A stretch of 64,000 nt of DNA from Pseudophaeobacter profundi (GCF_029697505.1 NZ_JARJEF010000013.1:1-64000); one strand, 5' to 3'; numbered from the stretch's first letter, positions 42,357 to 51,646 are shown. Notes: generated by a model from the letters alone, not told the origin. Program-made: numbers and translations.

Positions 42357-43526
42357 CTAGAGCCGTTTCAGCAGCGCCGGTGTTGGCCAGGCATCGGCGG
42401 GCAGGCCCAGGCGTTGCTGTTCGTTTTGCACGGCGGCGCGTGTTTTGGCGCCAAGGATGCCATCAACCTTGCCCACGTCATGGCCCAGGTTTTGCAACCG
42501 CTCCTGCAGTTGTTTCATCTGCGCGCTAGACAGCCCCTGATCGGGTTTGCCCGCGTTATAGATCGAAGCGCCCTCTAGGCGGTTGGCAAAGTATGCGGCG
42601 GTCAAAACATAGGTAAAGCTTTGGTTCCACTCAAAATAGACGTCAAAGTTGGGGTAGGCGAGAAAGGCCGGCCCCCGGTGCCCCTGCGGCAAAAGCAGAG
42701 AGGCCATCATATTGCCAGAGGCCAAAGACCCCTCTTTGGCGCGCAGGCCCTGGCGCTGCCAGTCCCGGACTGATAGCTTTGTTTCGGTGCCTGTTTGTGC
42801 CAGATCCAGATCGCGCGGCAGGGTGACCTCTTGCAGCCAGGGTTGTCCCGGCTGCCAGCCCAGATGCGACAGCATCTTGGCACCGGACATCAGCGCATCC
42901 GGCGCCGAGGTCTTGAGGCTGACATGGCCGTCGCCATCGGCATCAACCCCGTTGTCGAGAATATCCTGCGGCAGCATCTGTACCATGCCAATTTCGCCCG
43001 CCCAGGCGCCGGTGGTTCTGGCGGGATCAAAATTGCCCCTCTTGTACAGTTCCAGCGCGGCAAAGATCTGCGGGCGGAACAACGCGGGGCGGCGGCAATC
43101 ATGCGCCAGGGTCATCAGCGCATCGCGGGTGTTGAAATCCCCCTGAAAGGCACCGTAGTCGGTTTCAAACGCCCAGAAGGCCAGCAAAACACCGCGATTG
43201 ATGCCATAGGTGGCCTCGATCCGGCGAAAGGTGCTGTCGTATTTCTGCGCCATGGAACGCCCGCGGTCGATACGGTTTTGTGAAATTAGGTGGCGCGAAA
43301 AGTCGATGAAGGGTTTTTGAAACACCCCCTGGGCGCGGTCCGCCCTGAGCACCTTTGGATCCTGACGCGCGCCTTTGAAAAAACCGTTGACCGTGGTGCG
43401 ATCATAGCCTGCGGTCAGGGCCTCTTGTTTCAGGGACGCCACAAAGCCGGAGAAGCTGCCGCCACATTGGGCGAGGGCCACAGAGGGCATCAGCAGGGCG
43501 GCAAGGGCGAGGGGCAAAATGCGCAT
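42357..43526 (-). CDS. Membrane-bound lytic murein transglycosylase, MltB type with peptidoglycan-binding domain
   Basis: 389 residues from ATG at 43526. Signal peptide MRILPLALAALLMPSVALAQC; there is a Cys at the cleavage site, but the lipobox is not standard. The SLT_2/MltB catalytic domain spans about 30-310, with the catalytic Glu in LLAFWAFETDYGAFQ and DGDGHVSLKTSAPDALMSGAKML. A PG_binding_1 domain at the C-terminus reads LSSAQMKQLQERLQNLGHDVGKVDGILGAKTRAAVQNEQQRLGLP. It cleaves glycan strands to give 1,6-anhydro ends. It is upstream of, and on the same strand as, nothing obviously related. Confidence 0.9.
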   Translation of the reverse strand: MRILPLALAALLMPSVALAQCGGSFSGFVASLKQEALTAGYDRTTVNGFFKGARQDPKVLRADRAQGVFQKPFIDFSRHLISQNRIDRGRSMAQKYDSTFRRIEATYGINRGVLLAFWAFETDYGAFQGDFNTRDALMTLAHDCRRPALFRPQIFAALELYKRGNFDPARTTGAWAGEIGMVQMLPQDILDNGVDADGDGHVSLKTSAPDALMSGAKMLSHLGWQPGQPWLQEVTLPRDLDLAQTGTETKLSVRDWQRQGLRAKEGSLASGNMMASLLLPQGHRGPAFLAYPNFDVYFEWNQSFTYVLTAAYFANRLEGASIYNAGKPDQGLSSAQMKQLQERLQNLGHDVGKVDGILGAKTRAAVQNEQQRLGLPADAWPTPALLKRL

Positions 43527-43566
43527 GTCGGGCGGTCCTTGATGAAGCTCTAAAGCAACGTATGTG

Positions 43567-44478
43567 CTAAAAGATGACGGTAAAAGCAACCAGAAGCCCC
43601 AGCCCCAGGGCCCAGGTCTGCCAAAGAACATCGCAGCAGCGCCGGATGGCGGGTCCGGTTATGCTCTTGGTGCCAGCCGCATTGACCCAGGCAAAGTTGT
43701 GCATTTCGCCATCGTAAGATCGCGGCCCGGCCAGAGAGAGCCCGAGCGCGCGCGCCATGGCAGCTTCGGGCCAGCCGGCATTGGGCGAGCGGTGCCGGGC
43801 TGCATCCTGGCCAATGGCAGGCCAGTCACGCAGGCAACCGCCGACCGTGGCCATCAGCACTGCCGTTAGCCGCGCGGGCAGCAGGTTGACCAGATCATCC
43901 AGCCGCGCTGTGGCCCAGCCAAAATCGCGGTATCGGGCATTGCGATACCCGATCATGCTGTCGCCTGTGTTGATCATCTTATAGGCCAGCAATCCCGGTA
44001 GACCGGCCAGCAGGAACCAAAAGGCCGGGGCGACCACCCCATCCGACATGTTTTCCGCGCCGCTCTCGATGGCGGAACGCGCAACCTGTGGTCCTGTCAT
44101 GGTTTCGGTGTCGCGGCTGACGATCATCGCCACTGCCGCGCGGCCTTTGGCCAGCGATTGCGACAGCCCTTCGGCCACGGCGTGCAGGTGTTGTACCAGC
44201 GAACGCTGCGCCAAAAGGATGGTGGCAATCAGCACTTCGACAAATGGGCCAAACAGCGACAGGAGCCAGCCGAGGGTCAAGCCCAGCCCAAGCAGGCTGC
44301 CGGCGGCCAGCATCCCTTTGGCGCGCTTGGCCGTTCCAGCGTTCAGCCGGTTGTCCAGCCAGGTGACGCATTTGCCCATCAAGACCGCCGGGTGTGGCAC
44401 CCGCGACCAGAGCCAGCCTGGCTCTCCCAGCAGGGCATCGAGCAAGAGCGCCAGCAGCAGCATTTCGGCGGTGTTCAT
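43567..44478 (-). CDS. cbiB: Adenosylcobinamide-phosphate synthase (CbiB/CobD)
   Basis: 303 residues, integral membrane protein. It joins adenosylcobyric acid to aminopropanol phosphate in cobalamin synthesis. Typical blocks are [100 protein letters not shown] and [39 protein letters not shown]. It overlaps cobC upstream by 4 nt (44475-44478), so the pair is coupled. No cobalamin riboswitch was seen upstream of cobC. Confidence 0.94.
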   Translation of the reverse strand: MNTAEMLLLALLLDALLGEPGWLWSRVPHPAVLMGKCVTWLDNRLNAGTAKRAKGMLAAGSLLGLGLTLGWLLSLFGPFVEVLIATILLAQRSLVQHLHAVAEGLSQSLAKGRAAVAMIVSRDTETMTGPQVARSAIESGAENMSDGVVAPAFWFLLAGLPGLLAYKMINTGDSMIGYRNARYRDFGWATARLDDLVNLLPARLTAVLMATVGGCLRDWPAIGQDAARHRSPNAGWPEAAMARALGLSLAGPRSYDGEMHNFAWVNAAGTKSITGPAIRRCCDVLWQTWALGLGLLVAFTVIF

Positions 44479-45449
44479 AGCGCGGCCTCCAGCCGATCCC
44501 AGCCGGACGCGGGTGGCAGGCCAAGACGGATATAGGTTTCAGAGTAGGGGAAGGTGCGGCTCCAGATATGAGCCTTGGCCAGACGGTTCTGCCAGGCGGC
44601 GGCCTCGTCCACCTCATAGAGGCGAAACAAATCGGTGCCGCCGACCAGTCGGGCGCCCCGCTTGGTTGCCAGTTGATCCAGGCGTATCGCGTCGCGGGCA
44701 AGGCTCTGGCGGGTCTGGCTGGCCCAGTGATGATCCTGCAGGGCTTTGATCCCGGTCTTGAGCGCCGGGCCAGAGACGGCCCAGGGCCCCTGAATATGCG
44801 CCAGCGCCTGGATTAAGGCCGGATCGCCAATGGCAAATCCCAGCCGCATCCCGGCAAGGCCCCAAAATTTTCCAAAGCTTTTCAGCACGACCACACCAGG
44901 GCGCGCGGCCATATGGATCAGGCTCTGATCGGGGCAGATGTCGCAGAAACTCTCGTCGATGATGGTGAATGGCGCATCCAGTTCCGCCGCGCGCCACAGA
45001 CGGCCGTCGGGGTTGTTGGGATGCACGGCCACCTGTGCGGCGGTTGCTGCCGCAGCGCAAATGGACCAGCCATGATGCGCGAAGGCCGCAGCATGTTCGT
45101 TATAGGTGGGCGTTTCGATCCTGACCTGAGCCGCAGGGACAAGGCCGGGCAACAGGGCAATCAGCGCCGAGGCTCCGGGCGCAGGCAGAACCGCAGCCCC
45201 GTCGGGCACCGACCAGAATTGTCGCGCGGCCTGTTGCAGCGCCTCATTGGCGGCACTGTCCGGCAGGGCGGTCCAATCTGTGTCAGTGAAAAACGGTAGC
45301 GGATAGGGGGTGGGATTGATCCCGGTCGAGAGATCAATCCAAGTGGCGCGCGCCCCGCCATATCGGGTGATGGCGGCGCTCAGGTTGCCGCCATGGTCGC
45401 GCTGGGTGGCGCCGGTTTCTATCCTGGCTTCAGACGTTTTTGCCGACAT
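44475..45449 (-). CDS. cobC: Threonine-phosphate decarboxylase (CobC/CobD-type, PLP)
   Basis: 324 residues. It provides (R)-1-amino-2-propanol phosphate for the cobalamin nucleotide loop. It starts with [14 protein letters not shown] and [15 protein letters not shown], then [10 protein letters not shown] and [13 protein letters not shown]. The Schiff-base Lys is in [19 protein letters not shown]. Size and motif order match CobC proteins of alphaproteobacteria. Next downstream is cbiB, overlapped by ATGA. The N-terminal 16 residues are variable. The upstream gap to the glutathionyl-hydroquinone reductase is 126 nt. Confidence 0.93.
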   Translation of the reverse strand: MSAKTSEARIETGATQRDHGGNLSAAITRYGGARATWIDLSTGINPTPYPLPFFTDTDWTALPDSAANEALQQAARQFWSVPDGAAVLPAPGASALIALLPGLVPAAQVRIETPTYNEHAAAFAHHGWSICAAAATAAQVAVHPNNPDGRLWRAAELDAPFTIIDESFCDICPDQSLIHMAARPGVVVLKSFGKFWGLAGMRLGFAIGDPALIQALAHIQGPWAVSGPALKTGIKALQDHHWASQTRQSLARDAIRLDQLATKRGARLVGGTDLFRLYEVDEAAAWQNRLAKAHIWSRTFPYSETYIRLGLPPASGWDRLEAAL

Positions 45450-45575
45450 GGAAAAGGCTCCGACCTGCTATCAACCCCACCGCATATCGCGAGTGTGCCA
45501 TGCGGGTATGAAACAGGCCAGAGCATAAGGCAAGCCAGCTCTGCCGGGCCGTTCTGGGGTGGGGCCGGGCAGGGG

Positions 45576-46550
45576 TTAGCCGCGATTATGTGGGGCCATC
45601 CAGTCGATATCCGGGTTCACCGGAATGATGCGGTAGGGGTTTATGGTGTCATGGCTGTAGTGATAGTGGCGCACGATATGGTCCATGCCCACGGTGTCGG
45701 CAACACCAGGAATCTGAAACAGTTCGCGGCAATAGGCCCAGAGATTGGGATAGTCGATGATCCGCTTCTTGTTGCATTTGAAATGCAGGTGATAGACTGG
45801 ATCAAACCGCAGCAGCGTGGTGAACAGGCGCCAGTCTGCTTCGGTCAGTTCTGTGCCCATCAGATAGCGATGCTGCGACAGCAGATCTTCCAGCCAGTCA
45901 AGCGAGTCAAACAACGGCCCCACGGCGGCGTCATAGGCCTCTTGGCTGGTGGCAAATCCACATCTGTAGACGCCATTATTCACCGTGTCATAGACCCGCG
46001 TATTGACCGCCTCGATTGGCTCGCGCAGCTCTTCCGGCCAAAAATCACGGGTGTTGCCGGTGATGTCATCAAAGGCCGAATTGAACATGCGAATGATCTC
46101 GGCGCTTTCGTTTGACACGATGGTGCCGCGTTGCTTGTCCCAGAGGATCGGGACGGTGACGCGGCCGGAGTATTTGGGATCGGCACGTGTATAGATCTGA
46201 TGCGCATAGTCGGACTGAAACAGATGATCGCCGGTGGCACCATGGTCGTCGCGCTCAAAGGTCCAGCCGTCGCCCAGCATGTCAGGATGCACAACCGAGA
46301 CCGAGATATGATCTTCCAGTCCTTTCAGGGCGCGAAAAATCAGGGTGCGATGGGCCCAGGGGCAGGCCAGCGAGACATAAAGATGATAGCGTCCGCTTTC
46401 GGCCTGAAAGCCATCCTTGCCGCTGGGACCAGCGCTGCCATCCGGCGTGATCCAATTGCGAAACTGCGATTTGGAACGCTCAAAGGCACCGCCGGTTGAT
46501 TTGGTATCATACCACTGATCTTTCCAGATCCCGTCAATCAAAAGTCCCAT
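45576..46550 (-). CDS. Glutathionyl-hydroquinone reductase (YqjG/ECM4 family)
   Basis: 324 residues from ATG at 46550 (MGLLIDGIWKDQWYDTKSTGGAF). It is a glutathione S-transferase of the xi/ECM4 group, which reduces glutathionyl-hydroquinones through a catalytic Cys, seen in VSLACPWAHRTLIFRALKGL. Further motifs are VPILWDKQRGTIVSNESAEIIRMFN and LTEADWRLFTTLLRFDPVYHLHFKCN. Two in-frame upstream starts exist but extend into sequence without family match. It is a single gene with no operon partners. Confidence 0.93.
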   Translation of the reverse strand: MGLLIDGIWKDQWYDTKSTGGAFERSKSQFRNWITPDGSAGPSGKDGFQAESGRYHLYVSLACPWAHRTLIFRALKGLEDHISVSVVHPDMLGDGWTFERDDHGATGDHLFQSDYAHQIYTRADPKYSGRVTVPILWDKQRGTIVSNESAEIIRMFNSAFDDITGNTRDFWPEELREPIEAVNTRVYDTVNNGVYRCGFATSQEAYDAAVGPLFDSLDWLEDLLSQHRYLMGTELTEADWRLFTTLLRFDPVYHLHFKCNKKRIIDYPNLWAYCRELFQIPGVADTVGMDHIVRHYHYSHDTINPYRIIPVNPDIDWMAPHNRG

Positions 46551-46825
46551 GGGCGCATCTCTCCTCAACTGCGGGCGGGCCAGCCCGTCGGTGTATCGTC
46601 GTTGCATCACAGATAGGCGCAGCTGGCGTTCAGGCCTAGGCTTGTGGTCGCGCAGGGGCTCTGCATCGGCGCACATCACACCTGGGTGTTGCAGGCAGAC
46701 GGCGCGGTTGTCTCAAAATGTTCACTTGATTTTATCCATTTTCAAGTCACCCTCAGAAGGGAAAGACACAGCCGACCCGGATGCGATTCTCCATCGCTCG
46801 TTCACTTGCAAAAAGGGCCACTGCC

Positions 46826-47197
46826 ATGACCACCTATGTGCCAAAAGCTGTACAAGAGGCGCTGGATGCTGCGCGCGTTTCGGGCCTGAAAAAGAAAAGC
46901 CGCCTGCGGGTGGCTGTCGATGGTGGCTATTTTCCGGTGCTGCGCACCTGGAAGAATGGCTTTTCTGTCGAAGAGGCATTTGTGCCGCAGCTGCGTGGGC
47001 TGGTCGATATTTATGATGGCGCGCGCCATGTGTCGCAGTGCCTGATCGTCGCCTCCGAGGCCGAGGGCGGTGAAATGCGCTATGAGTTTAAGCGTTCCAC
47101 CGCAGCAGCGGCCAGCGCCCCGCTGGATTTCTACCGCGCCCCGGATGCGCCGGTGGGTCTGCTGGGCAATGAGGGCGCCGAAAGCCGCCTTGGATAA
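46826..47197 (+). CDS. Conserved hypothetical protein
   Basis: 123 residues from ATG at 46826 (MTTYVPKAVQEALDAARVSGLKKKSRLRVAVDGGYFPVLRTWKNGFSVEEAFVPQLRGLVDIYDGARHVSQCLIVASEAEGG in three short runs). No signal peptide or membrane segment. The basic, beta-rich centre ending FKRSTAAAASAPLDFYRAPD looks like a small domain conserved in roseobacters, but I cannot give a family. A strong bidirectional terminator follows. Confidence 0.7.
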   Translation: MTTYVPKAVQEALDAARVSGLKKKSRLRVAVDGGYFPVLRTWKNGFSVEEAFVPQLRGLVDIYDGARHVSQCLIVASEAEGGEMRYEFKRSTAAAASAPLDFYRAPDAPVGLLGNEGAESRLG

Positions 47198-47241
47198 CGA
47201 CAGCGCGTTCATCTGTGCTGCACAGGCCTAGGCCAGAATGA

Positions 47242-47276
47242 AAAAAGACCCGCAGTCGGATGGCTGCGGGTCTTTT
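47242..47276. terminator. Bidirectional terminator between convergent genes
   Basis: AAAAGACCCGCAG-TCGGATG-GCTGCGGGTCTTTT is a stem of about 13 bp with A and T flanks, so it works on both strands. It lies between the hypothetical gene ending at 47197 and patB ending at 47299. Confidence 0.9.
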
Positions 47277-47298
47277 GTTTAGCGGGTCTTTGGATGTT

Positions 47299-48471
47299 TC
47301 ACTGCAGGTCTGAAAAGGCCCGCGCCAGACGTTCGCCTGCCTCGATCACGCGGCTGCGCTGGGTGCCCATGTTGAAGCGCAGGAAGGTTTCGCCGCCGGT
47401 GCCAAAGGTGGTGCCATGGTTGGCAGCAATGCCGGCCCCCTGTTCAACCCGTTTTGTGAATTCTTCCCGGCTCATCCCGGTGCCGGAAAAATCAACCCAT
47501 GACAGATATGTCGCCTGCAGCTTCATCGTGCTGAGGCCGGGAATTTCCGCGATGGCGGCATCAAAGACCTGACGGTTGCCATCGATATAGGCGACCAGCT
47601 CATCCGCCCATTTGGCACCTTCGGGCGAATAGACCGCCGCGGTGGCCAGCTGTCCGGCTGAATTTGGCGCCAGCGCCAGCGCCAGCATGCGGCGCTGAAA
47701 TTTTTCCCGCAGATCGGGGTCGGGGATGATCACCTGCCCGGTGTGCAGCCCGGCAAAGTTAAAGGTCTTGGACGGAGCGGTCAGCATCAGCAACCGGTCA
47801 GTGATCTCGGGGACCGCGTTCTGCATCGGGATATGTGTCGCGCCATCAAACACCAGATCGTGGTGGATTTCATCCGACAGCAGGATCAGGTCATGGCGTT
47901 TGGCAAAATCCGCCACCGCCTGCAACTCTTCCTGGGTCCAGACGCGGCCGCCGGGGTTATGCGGTGAACAGAGGATGACCATCTTTTCCTTGCCGGTCAT
48001 CTGGGCGTCATAGGCTGCCATATCCATTTCATAGCGGCCGTTTTCATTGATCATCTGGCATTCGACCACTTCGCGGCCGGCATTGTTAATGACCTTGGCA
48101 AAGGCGTGATAGACAGGCGTGAACAGAACGATGCCGTCGCCTGGCTGGGTGAAGGTATCCAGGCACATGCCAACGCCGTTCACCAGGCCGGTGGTGGTAA
48201 AGATCGCCTCTGGCTCGACAGTCCAGCCATGACGGTTTTGCATCCACCAGCAAATCGCATCCTTGTAGGGGGTGTCACAGTTGACATAGCCATAGATCCC
48301 GTGATCGGCCATTTCGCGCATCTTGTCTGTGACCATGGGTGGCACGGCAAAATCCATATCCGCGACCCACATCGCCAGCCCATCATCAGGAGAGACGCCA
48401 TAGAGGCTCTCCATGTAGTCCCATTTGGCGCAATAGGTGCCGCGACGGTCAATGATGCTGTCAAAATCCAT
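47299..48471 (-). CDS. patB: PatB/MalY-family cystathionine beta-lyase-type aminotransferase
   Basis: 390 residues with GGAGGATC before the ATG. PLP fold type I: MWVADMDFAVPPMVTDKM, TTTGLVNGVGMCLDTFTQPGDGIVLFTPVYHAF, CSPHNPGGRVW, DEIHHDLVF and the Schiff-base Lys in LTAPSKTFNFAGLHTGQVI. This group cleaves cystathionine and other C-S bonds; in roseobacters a relative is linked to sulfur flow into tropodithietic acid. No other genes of that pathway are in this window, so a plain beta-lyase role is the safer call. Confidence 0.9.
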   Translation of the reverse strand: MDFDSIIDRRGTYCAKWDYMESLYGVSPDDGLAMWVADMDFAVPPMVTDKMREMADHGIYGYVNCDTPYKDAICWWMQNRHGWTVEPEAIFTTTGLVNGVGMCLDTFTQPGDGIVLFTPVYHAFAKVINNAGREVVECQMINENGRYEMDMAAYDAQMTGKEKMVILCSPHNPGGRVWTQEELQAVADFAKRHDLILLSDEIHHDLVFDGATHIPMQNAVPEITDRLLMLTAPSKTFNFAGLHTGQVIIPDPDLREKFQRRMLALALAPNSAGQLATAAVYSPEGAKWADELVAYIDGNRQVFDAAIAEIPGLSTMKLQATYLSWVDFSGTGMSREEFTKRVEQGAGIAANHGTTFGTGGETFLRFNMGTQRSRVIEAGERLARAFSDLQ

Positions 48472-48641
48472 GAGATCCTCCGGTTGTTTTCAGCGAAGCT
48501 AGCGGCAAACGCGCCATGTGCAAGCGGATCCGTGCTTTCAGCCCGCGATGGCTTGGCGCCTGCGGTACTTTTTGGGCGGCGGGCAGGGATCTGCGGTGCC
48601 TAGCCGTTGCAGTGATGGGGGCAATGGCCTAAATCACCCCC

Positions 48642-49160
48642 ATGAAACATTCGATCCTGATCCATCCTGATCCCCGTTTGAAAAAGGTCTGCGCCCCGGT
48701 GTCGGATCTTTCGGATAAACTGCGTCTGCTGGCCGATGACATGCTGGAAACCATGTATGCGGCCCCCGGCATTGGCCTGGCTGCGCCGCAGATCGGGGTT
48801 CTGGATCGCCTGATCGTGCTGGATTGCGAAAAGGCCGAGGGTGTCGCGGCCAAGCCTCTGGTGATGTTCAACCCTGAAGTCATCGCCGCCTCGGACGAGA
48901 CAAACGTCTATGACGAAGGCTGCCTGTCGATCCCGGACCAATATGCCGAAGTGACCCGCCCCAAAGAGGTCGAGGTGCAGTGGGTGGACCGGAACGGAAA
49001 GGTGCAGCGCGAGACCTTTGATGGGCTTTGGGCCACCTGTGTCCAGCATGAAATCGACCATCTGCAAGGCAAGCTGTTCATCGACTACCTGAAACCGTTG
49101 AAGCGGCAGATGATCACGCGCAAGATGCAAAAGCTTAAGCGCGAAATGGCGCGGGACTGA
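48642..49160 (+). CDS. def: Peptide deformylase, first copy
   Basis: 172 residues with all three PDF motifs intact: GIGLAAPQ (residues 43-50), EGCLS with the Cys94 metal ligand, and HEIDH (136-140) with catalytic Glu137. It removes the formyl group from nascent chains. The C-terminal helix PLKRQMITRKMQKLKREM is the standard type I extension. It is the first of three tandem def-like genes leading into fmt, and 5 nt separate it from the second. This copy is the best candidate for the housekeeping deformylase. Confidence 0.96.
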   Translation: MKHSILIHPDPRLKKVCAPVSDLSDKLRLLADDMLETMYAAPGIGLAAPQIGVLDRLIVLDCEKAEGVAAKPLVMFNPEVIAASDETNVYDEGCLSIPDQYAEVTRPKEVEVQWVDRNGKVQRETFDGLWATCVQHEIDHLQGKLFIDYLKPLKRQMITRKMQKLKREMARD

Positions 49161-49165
49161 CGGGG

Positions 49166-49672
49166 ATGGCGCTCTTGCCGATCGTTCAGTGGCCCGATCC
49201 CGGCCTGTCGACCCACTGCGCTGCGGTGGGCGATGAGGATCTGACAGGGCTGATCGCGGATATGTTTGATACCATGTATGACGCGCCGGGGCGCGGCCTG
49301 GCTGCGCCGCAGGTCGGGGTGTTGAAACGGCTGTTCGTGATGGATGTCAGCTGGAAAGAGGGCGCGCCGGCGCCGCTGGTGATGATCAATCCCGAAATCC
49401 TGTCTTTTGGCGAGGCCCAGCAGCCGGGTGAAGAAGGCTGCCTGTCCATACCAGGCGTTCTTGTGGCAGTGCAGCGCCCCACCACCGTGACACTGCGCTG
49501 GCAGGACGCTGGGCGCGCCTGGCAGCAGGGACGCTTTGATGGTTTTGCCGCCCGCTGCATTCAGCATGAATATGACCACCTTGATGGGCTTGTCACCTTT
49601 GACCGGCTGGGCCCTGCGGCCCGCGCCGAGGCGGAAGGCACCTATCGCCGCACTCTGGAGAGTTCTGCATGA
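49166..49672 (+). CDS. def: Peptide deformylase, second copy
   Basis: 168 residues. Motif I reads GRGLAAPQ (residues 42-49; the usual hydrophobic second position is Arg), motif II EEGCLSIPG with Cys92, and motif III HEYDH (134-138) with Glu135. All catalytic and ligand residues are present, so it is likely active. The last helix is shorter and acidic (PAARAEAEGTYRRTLESSA) unlike the first copy. Tandem duplicates of def before fmt recur in Rhodobacteraceae, but why two active forms are kept is unclear. Confidence 0.93.
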   Translation: MALLPIVQWPDPGLSTHCAAVGDEDLTGLIADMFDTMYDAPGRGLAAPQVGVLKRLFVMDVSWKEGAPAPLVMINPEILSFGEAQQPGEEGCLSIPGVLVAVQRPTTVTLRWQDAGRAWQQGRFDGFAARCIQHEYDHLDGLVTFDRLGPAARAEAEGTYRRTLESSA

Positions 49673-50166
49673 CCGCACGTATTTGCCTGCCCTGGCCCGA
49701 CAAACGCCTGCGGACTGCGGCGGCCCCGGTAGATGAAATCACCGATGAAATCTGCCAGATCTGGCAGGATATGATCGACACGATGGAGGCGATGCCCGGT
49801 GTTGGACTTGGTGCCAATCAGATCGGGGTGATGCTGCGCCTTGCGGTGGTTGATGGCTCCAAGGAGCGTGGCCGCGCTGTGCGGATGGCCAATCCCGAGG
49901 TGTTGCATGCCTCCACTCAGTTGCGCGAACACGAAGAAGCCAGCCCCAATCTGCCTGGTGTCTCGGCCAAGATTAAACGCCCGCGTGCCGTCACCGTGCG
50001 CTACATGGATGAAACCGGCGCGATGACGGAACGCGATTTTGTCGGCATCGAGGCCACCAGCGTACAGCATCAGATCGACCACTTGAACGGCAAGCTGTAT
50101 TTTGATCACCTCAGCAAGGTGAAGCGTGACATGCTGATAAAGAAATCCAGGAAATTGAACGGCTAA
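49669..50166 (+). CDS. Peptide deformylase-like protein, third copy, predicted inactive
   Basis: 165 residues with the overall PDF fold. Motif I is GVGLGANQ (44-51). Motif II, normally EGCLS, is EASPN at 90-94, so the Cys ligand is Ser92. Motif III, normally HEIDH, is HQIDH at 134-138, so the catalytic Glu is Gln135. The two His ligands remain. It cannot deformylate by the usual mechanism. It overlaps the second def by ATGA and precedes fmt, so it is made with them. It may bind formylated peptides or act as a subunit with an active copy, which is speculation. Confidence 0.9.
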   Translation: MTARICLPWPDKRLRTAAAPVDEITDEICQIWQDMIDTMEAMPGVGLGANQIGVMLRLAVVDGSKERGRAVRMANPEVLHASTQLREHEEASPNLPGVSAKIKRPRAVTVRYMDETGAMTERDFVGIEATSVQHQIDHLNGKLYFDHLSKVKRDMLIKKSRKLNG

Positions 50167-50184
50167 AAGCCAGGGAGCAGCTCC

Positions 50185-51105
50185 ATGCGCATCATCTTTA
50201 TGGGAACGCCGGATTTTTCGGTGCCGGTATTGGACGCGCTGGTTGCAGCGGGACATGACATCGCCGCCGTCTATTGCCAGCCCCCGCGCCCCGCAGGGCG
50301 CGGCAAGAAGGATCGGCCGACCCCTGTGCATGCCCGCGCGCTTGAACTGGGTTTTGAGGTGCGCCATCCGGTATCGCTGAAGGGCGCGGCCGAACAAGAG
50401 GCCTTTGCGGCCTTGCAGGCGGATGTTGCAGTGGTTGTAGCCTACGGGCTGATCCTGCCGCAGGCGGTATTGGATGCGCCGAAACGCGGCTGTCTGAATA
50501 TTCATGCCAGCCTGCTGCCGCGGTGGCGCGGCGCAGCCCCCATTCATCGCGCGATCATGGCAGGGGATGAGGAAACCGGCGTCTGCATCATGCAGATGGA
50601 GGCAGGTCTGGATACCGGCCCGGTGCTGCTGCGCGAAGGCACCCCCATTGGTGCAGAAGAAACCACCAGCCAGCTGCACGACCGCCTGTCAGACATGGGT
50701 GCCTCGCTGATTGTCACCGCGCTTGGCCATCTCGATGGGCTGTCGCCGCAGGTGCAACCCGATGAGGGCGTGACCTATGCCGCCAAGATCGACAAGGCCG
50801 AAGCGCAGATCGACTGGACACAGCCCGCCGAGGAGGTCGACCGCAAGATCCGCGGGCTGTCGCCTTTTCCCGGTGCCTGGGTGGAAATTGATGGTCAGCG
50901 GGTCAAGTTGCTGGCCTCGCGTTTGGCGAGCGGAACTGGCCAGCCGGGGCAGGTGCTGGATGGTGATCGCCTGACCATTGCCTGTGGCACGGGCGACGGT
51001 GCTGGCGCGATTGAGCTTTTGCGGTTGCAACGGGCCGGTAAAGGCGCGCAGGATCGCGACATATTTGTGCTGGGCTTTCCGCTGGAAAGTGGTCGTCAGC
51101 TATAA
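50185..51105 (+). CDS. fmt: Methionyl-tRNA formyltransferase
   Basis: 306 residues. It formylates initiator Met-tRNA using 10-formyl-tetrahydrofolate. Seen motifs are [38 protein letters not shown], and [22 protein letters not shown] with the catalytic Asn-His region. The C-terminal domain begins about 205 with [17 protein letters not shown]. It follows the three def genes in the classical def-fmt pairing. GGGAGCAG serves as ribosome site. Confidence 0.96.
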   Translation: MRIIFMGTPDFSVPVLDALVAAGHDIAAVYCQPPRPAGRGKKDRPTPVHARALELGFEVRHPVSLKGAAEQEAFAALQADVAVVVAYGLILPQAVLDAPKRGCLNIHASLLPRWRGAAPIHRAIMAGDEETGVCIMQMEAGLDTGPVLLREGTPIGAEETTSQLHDRLSDMGASLIVTALGHLDGLSPQVQPDEGVTYAAKIDKAEAQIDWTQPAEEVDRKIRGLSPFPGAWVEIDGQRVKLLASRLASGTGQPGQVLDGDRLTIACGTGDGAGAIELLRLQRAGKGAQDRDIFVLGFPLESGRQL

Positions 51106-51118
51106 GGAGAGCGTGGCG

Positions 51119-51355
51119 ATGTTTTTAGCCCTGACGGGAACCATGGTGATCGCCGGGATCACCGGCTATATTGCCGAGAAAAGCGGCTTTACTCAGAATG
51201 GCTATCTGGCGTCGATCATCATCTGTATCGGCGGAGCCTTTCTGTTTTATTTCATGCGGATCATGTTCGGCCTTGGCTTTGTATCGCCGGGGGTGAACGC
51301 CATCCTGTCCTCTATCGGTGCGCTGATCATAGTGCCGTTCCACTGGCGCCGCTGA
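51119..51355 (+). CDS. Small membrane protein, GlsB/YeaQ/YmgE-like (first of a pair)
   Basis: 78 residues from ATG at 51119 with AAGGAGAGC upstream. Two or three membrane segments (LALTGTMVIAGITGYIAEKSGF, LASIIICIGGAFLFYFMRIMFGLGF, ILSSIGALIIVPFHW). The Gly-rich repeated helices are like transglycosylase-associated (YeaQ/YmgE) stress proteins, but the match is moderate. A similar 78-residue protein follows directly. Likely cotranscribed with fmt, whose stop is 13 nt upstream. Confidence 0.7.
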   Translation: MFLALTGTMVIAGITGYIAEKSGFTQNGYLASIIICIGGAFLFYFMRIMFGLGFVSPGVNAILSSIGALIIVPFHWRR

Positions 51356-51367
51356 GGGAGAGCTTTC

Positions 51368-51604
51368 ATGGCTATTATCTTTCTGATCATCATTGGCGCT
51401 GCGGCAGGCTTTCTGGCAACGCGGATCATGGGGCTTGAGCTGGATATCATCTCCACTGTGGTGATTGGCATCGCGGGTGCATTGATTGGCGGGCTGGTTT
51501 TGCGGATGCTGCTGTCGGTGATGGGGATGATGGCCGGGCTGGTGGGCGCGGTTCTTGGGGCGCTGGTGCTGATCTGGCTTTGGCAAGTCTATGTCAAACG
51601 CTAG
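51368..51604 (+). CDS. Small membrane protein, GlsB/YeaQ/YmgE family (second of a pair)
   Basis: 78 residues, three short Gly-rich membrane helices: IIFLIIIGAAAGFLATRIMGLELD, IISTVVIGIAGALIGGLVLRMLLS, MMAGLVGAVLGALVLIWLW. This order is typical of YeaQ/YmgE/GlsB proteins, small inner-membrane proteins often linked to envelope stress. It lies 12 nt after the first copy. Function in alphaproteobacteria is not established. Confidence 0.8.
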   Translation: MAIIFLIIIGAAAGFLATRIMGLELDIISTVVIGIAGALIGGLVLRMLLSVMGMMAGLVGAVLGALVLIWLWQVYVKR

Positions 51605-51646
51605 CAGCACGGGCTGACGTGATCTGCCCAACCGGGCTGGCCTGGC

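Noticed and set aside
45450-45575. Possible cobalamin riboswitch upstream of cobC
   Set aside because: The 126-nt gap is too short for a full aptamer plus expression platform and I do not see the conserved B12-box sequence.
47299-48471. Part of a tropodithietic acid (tda) cluster
   Set aside because: Only a patB-like gene is present. None of the other tda genes is in the window, and patB-type lyases are common housekeeping enzymes.
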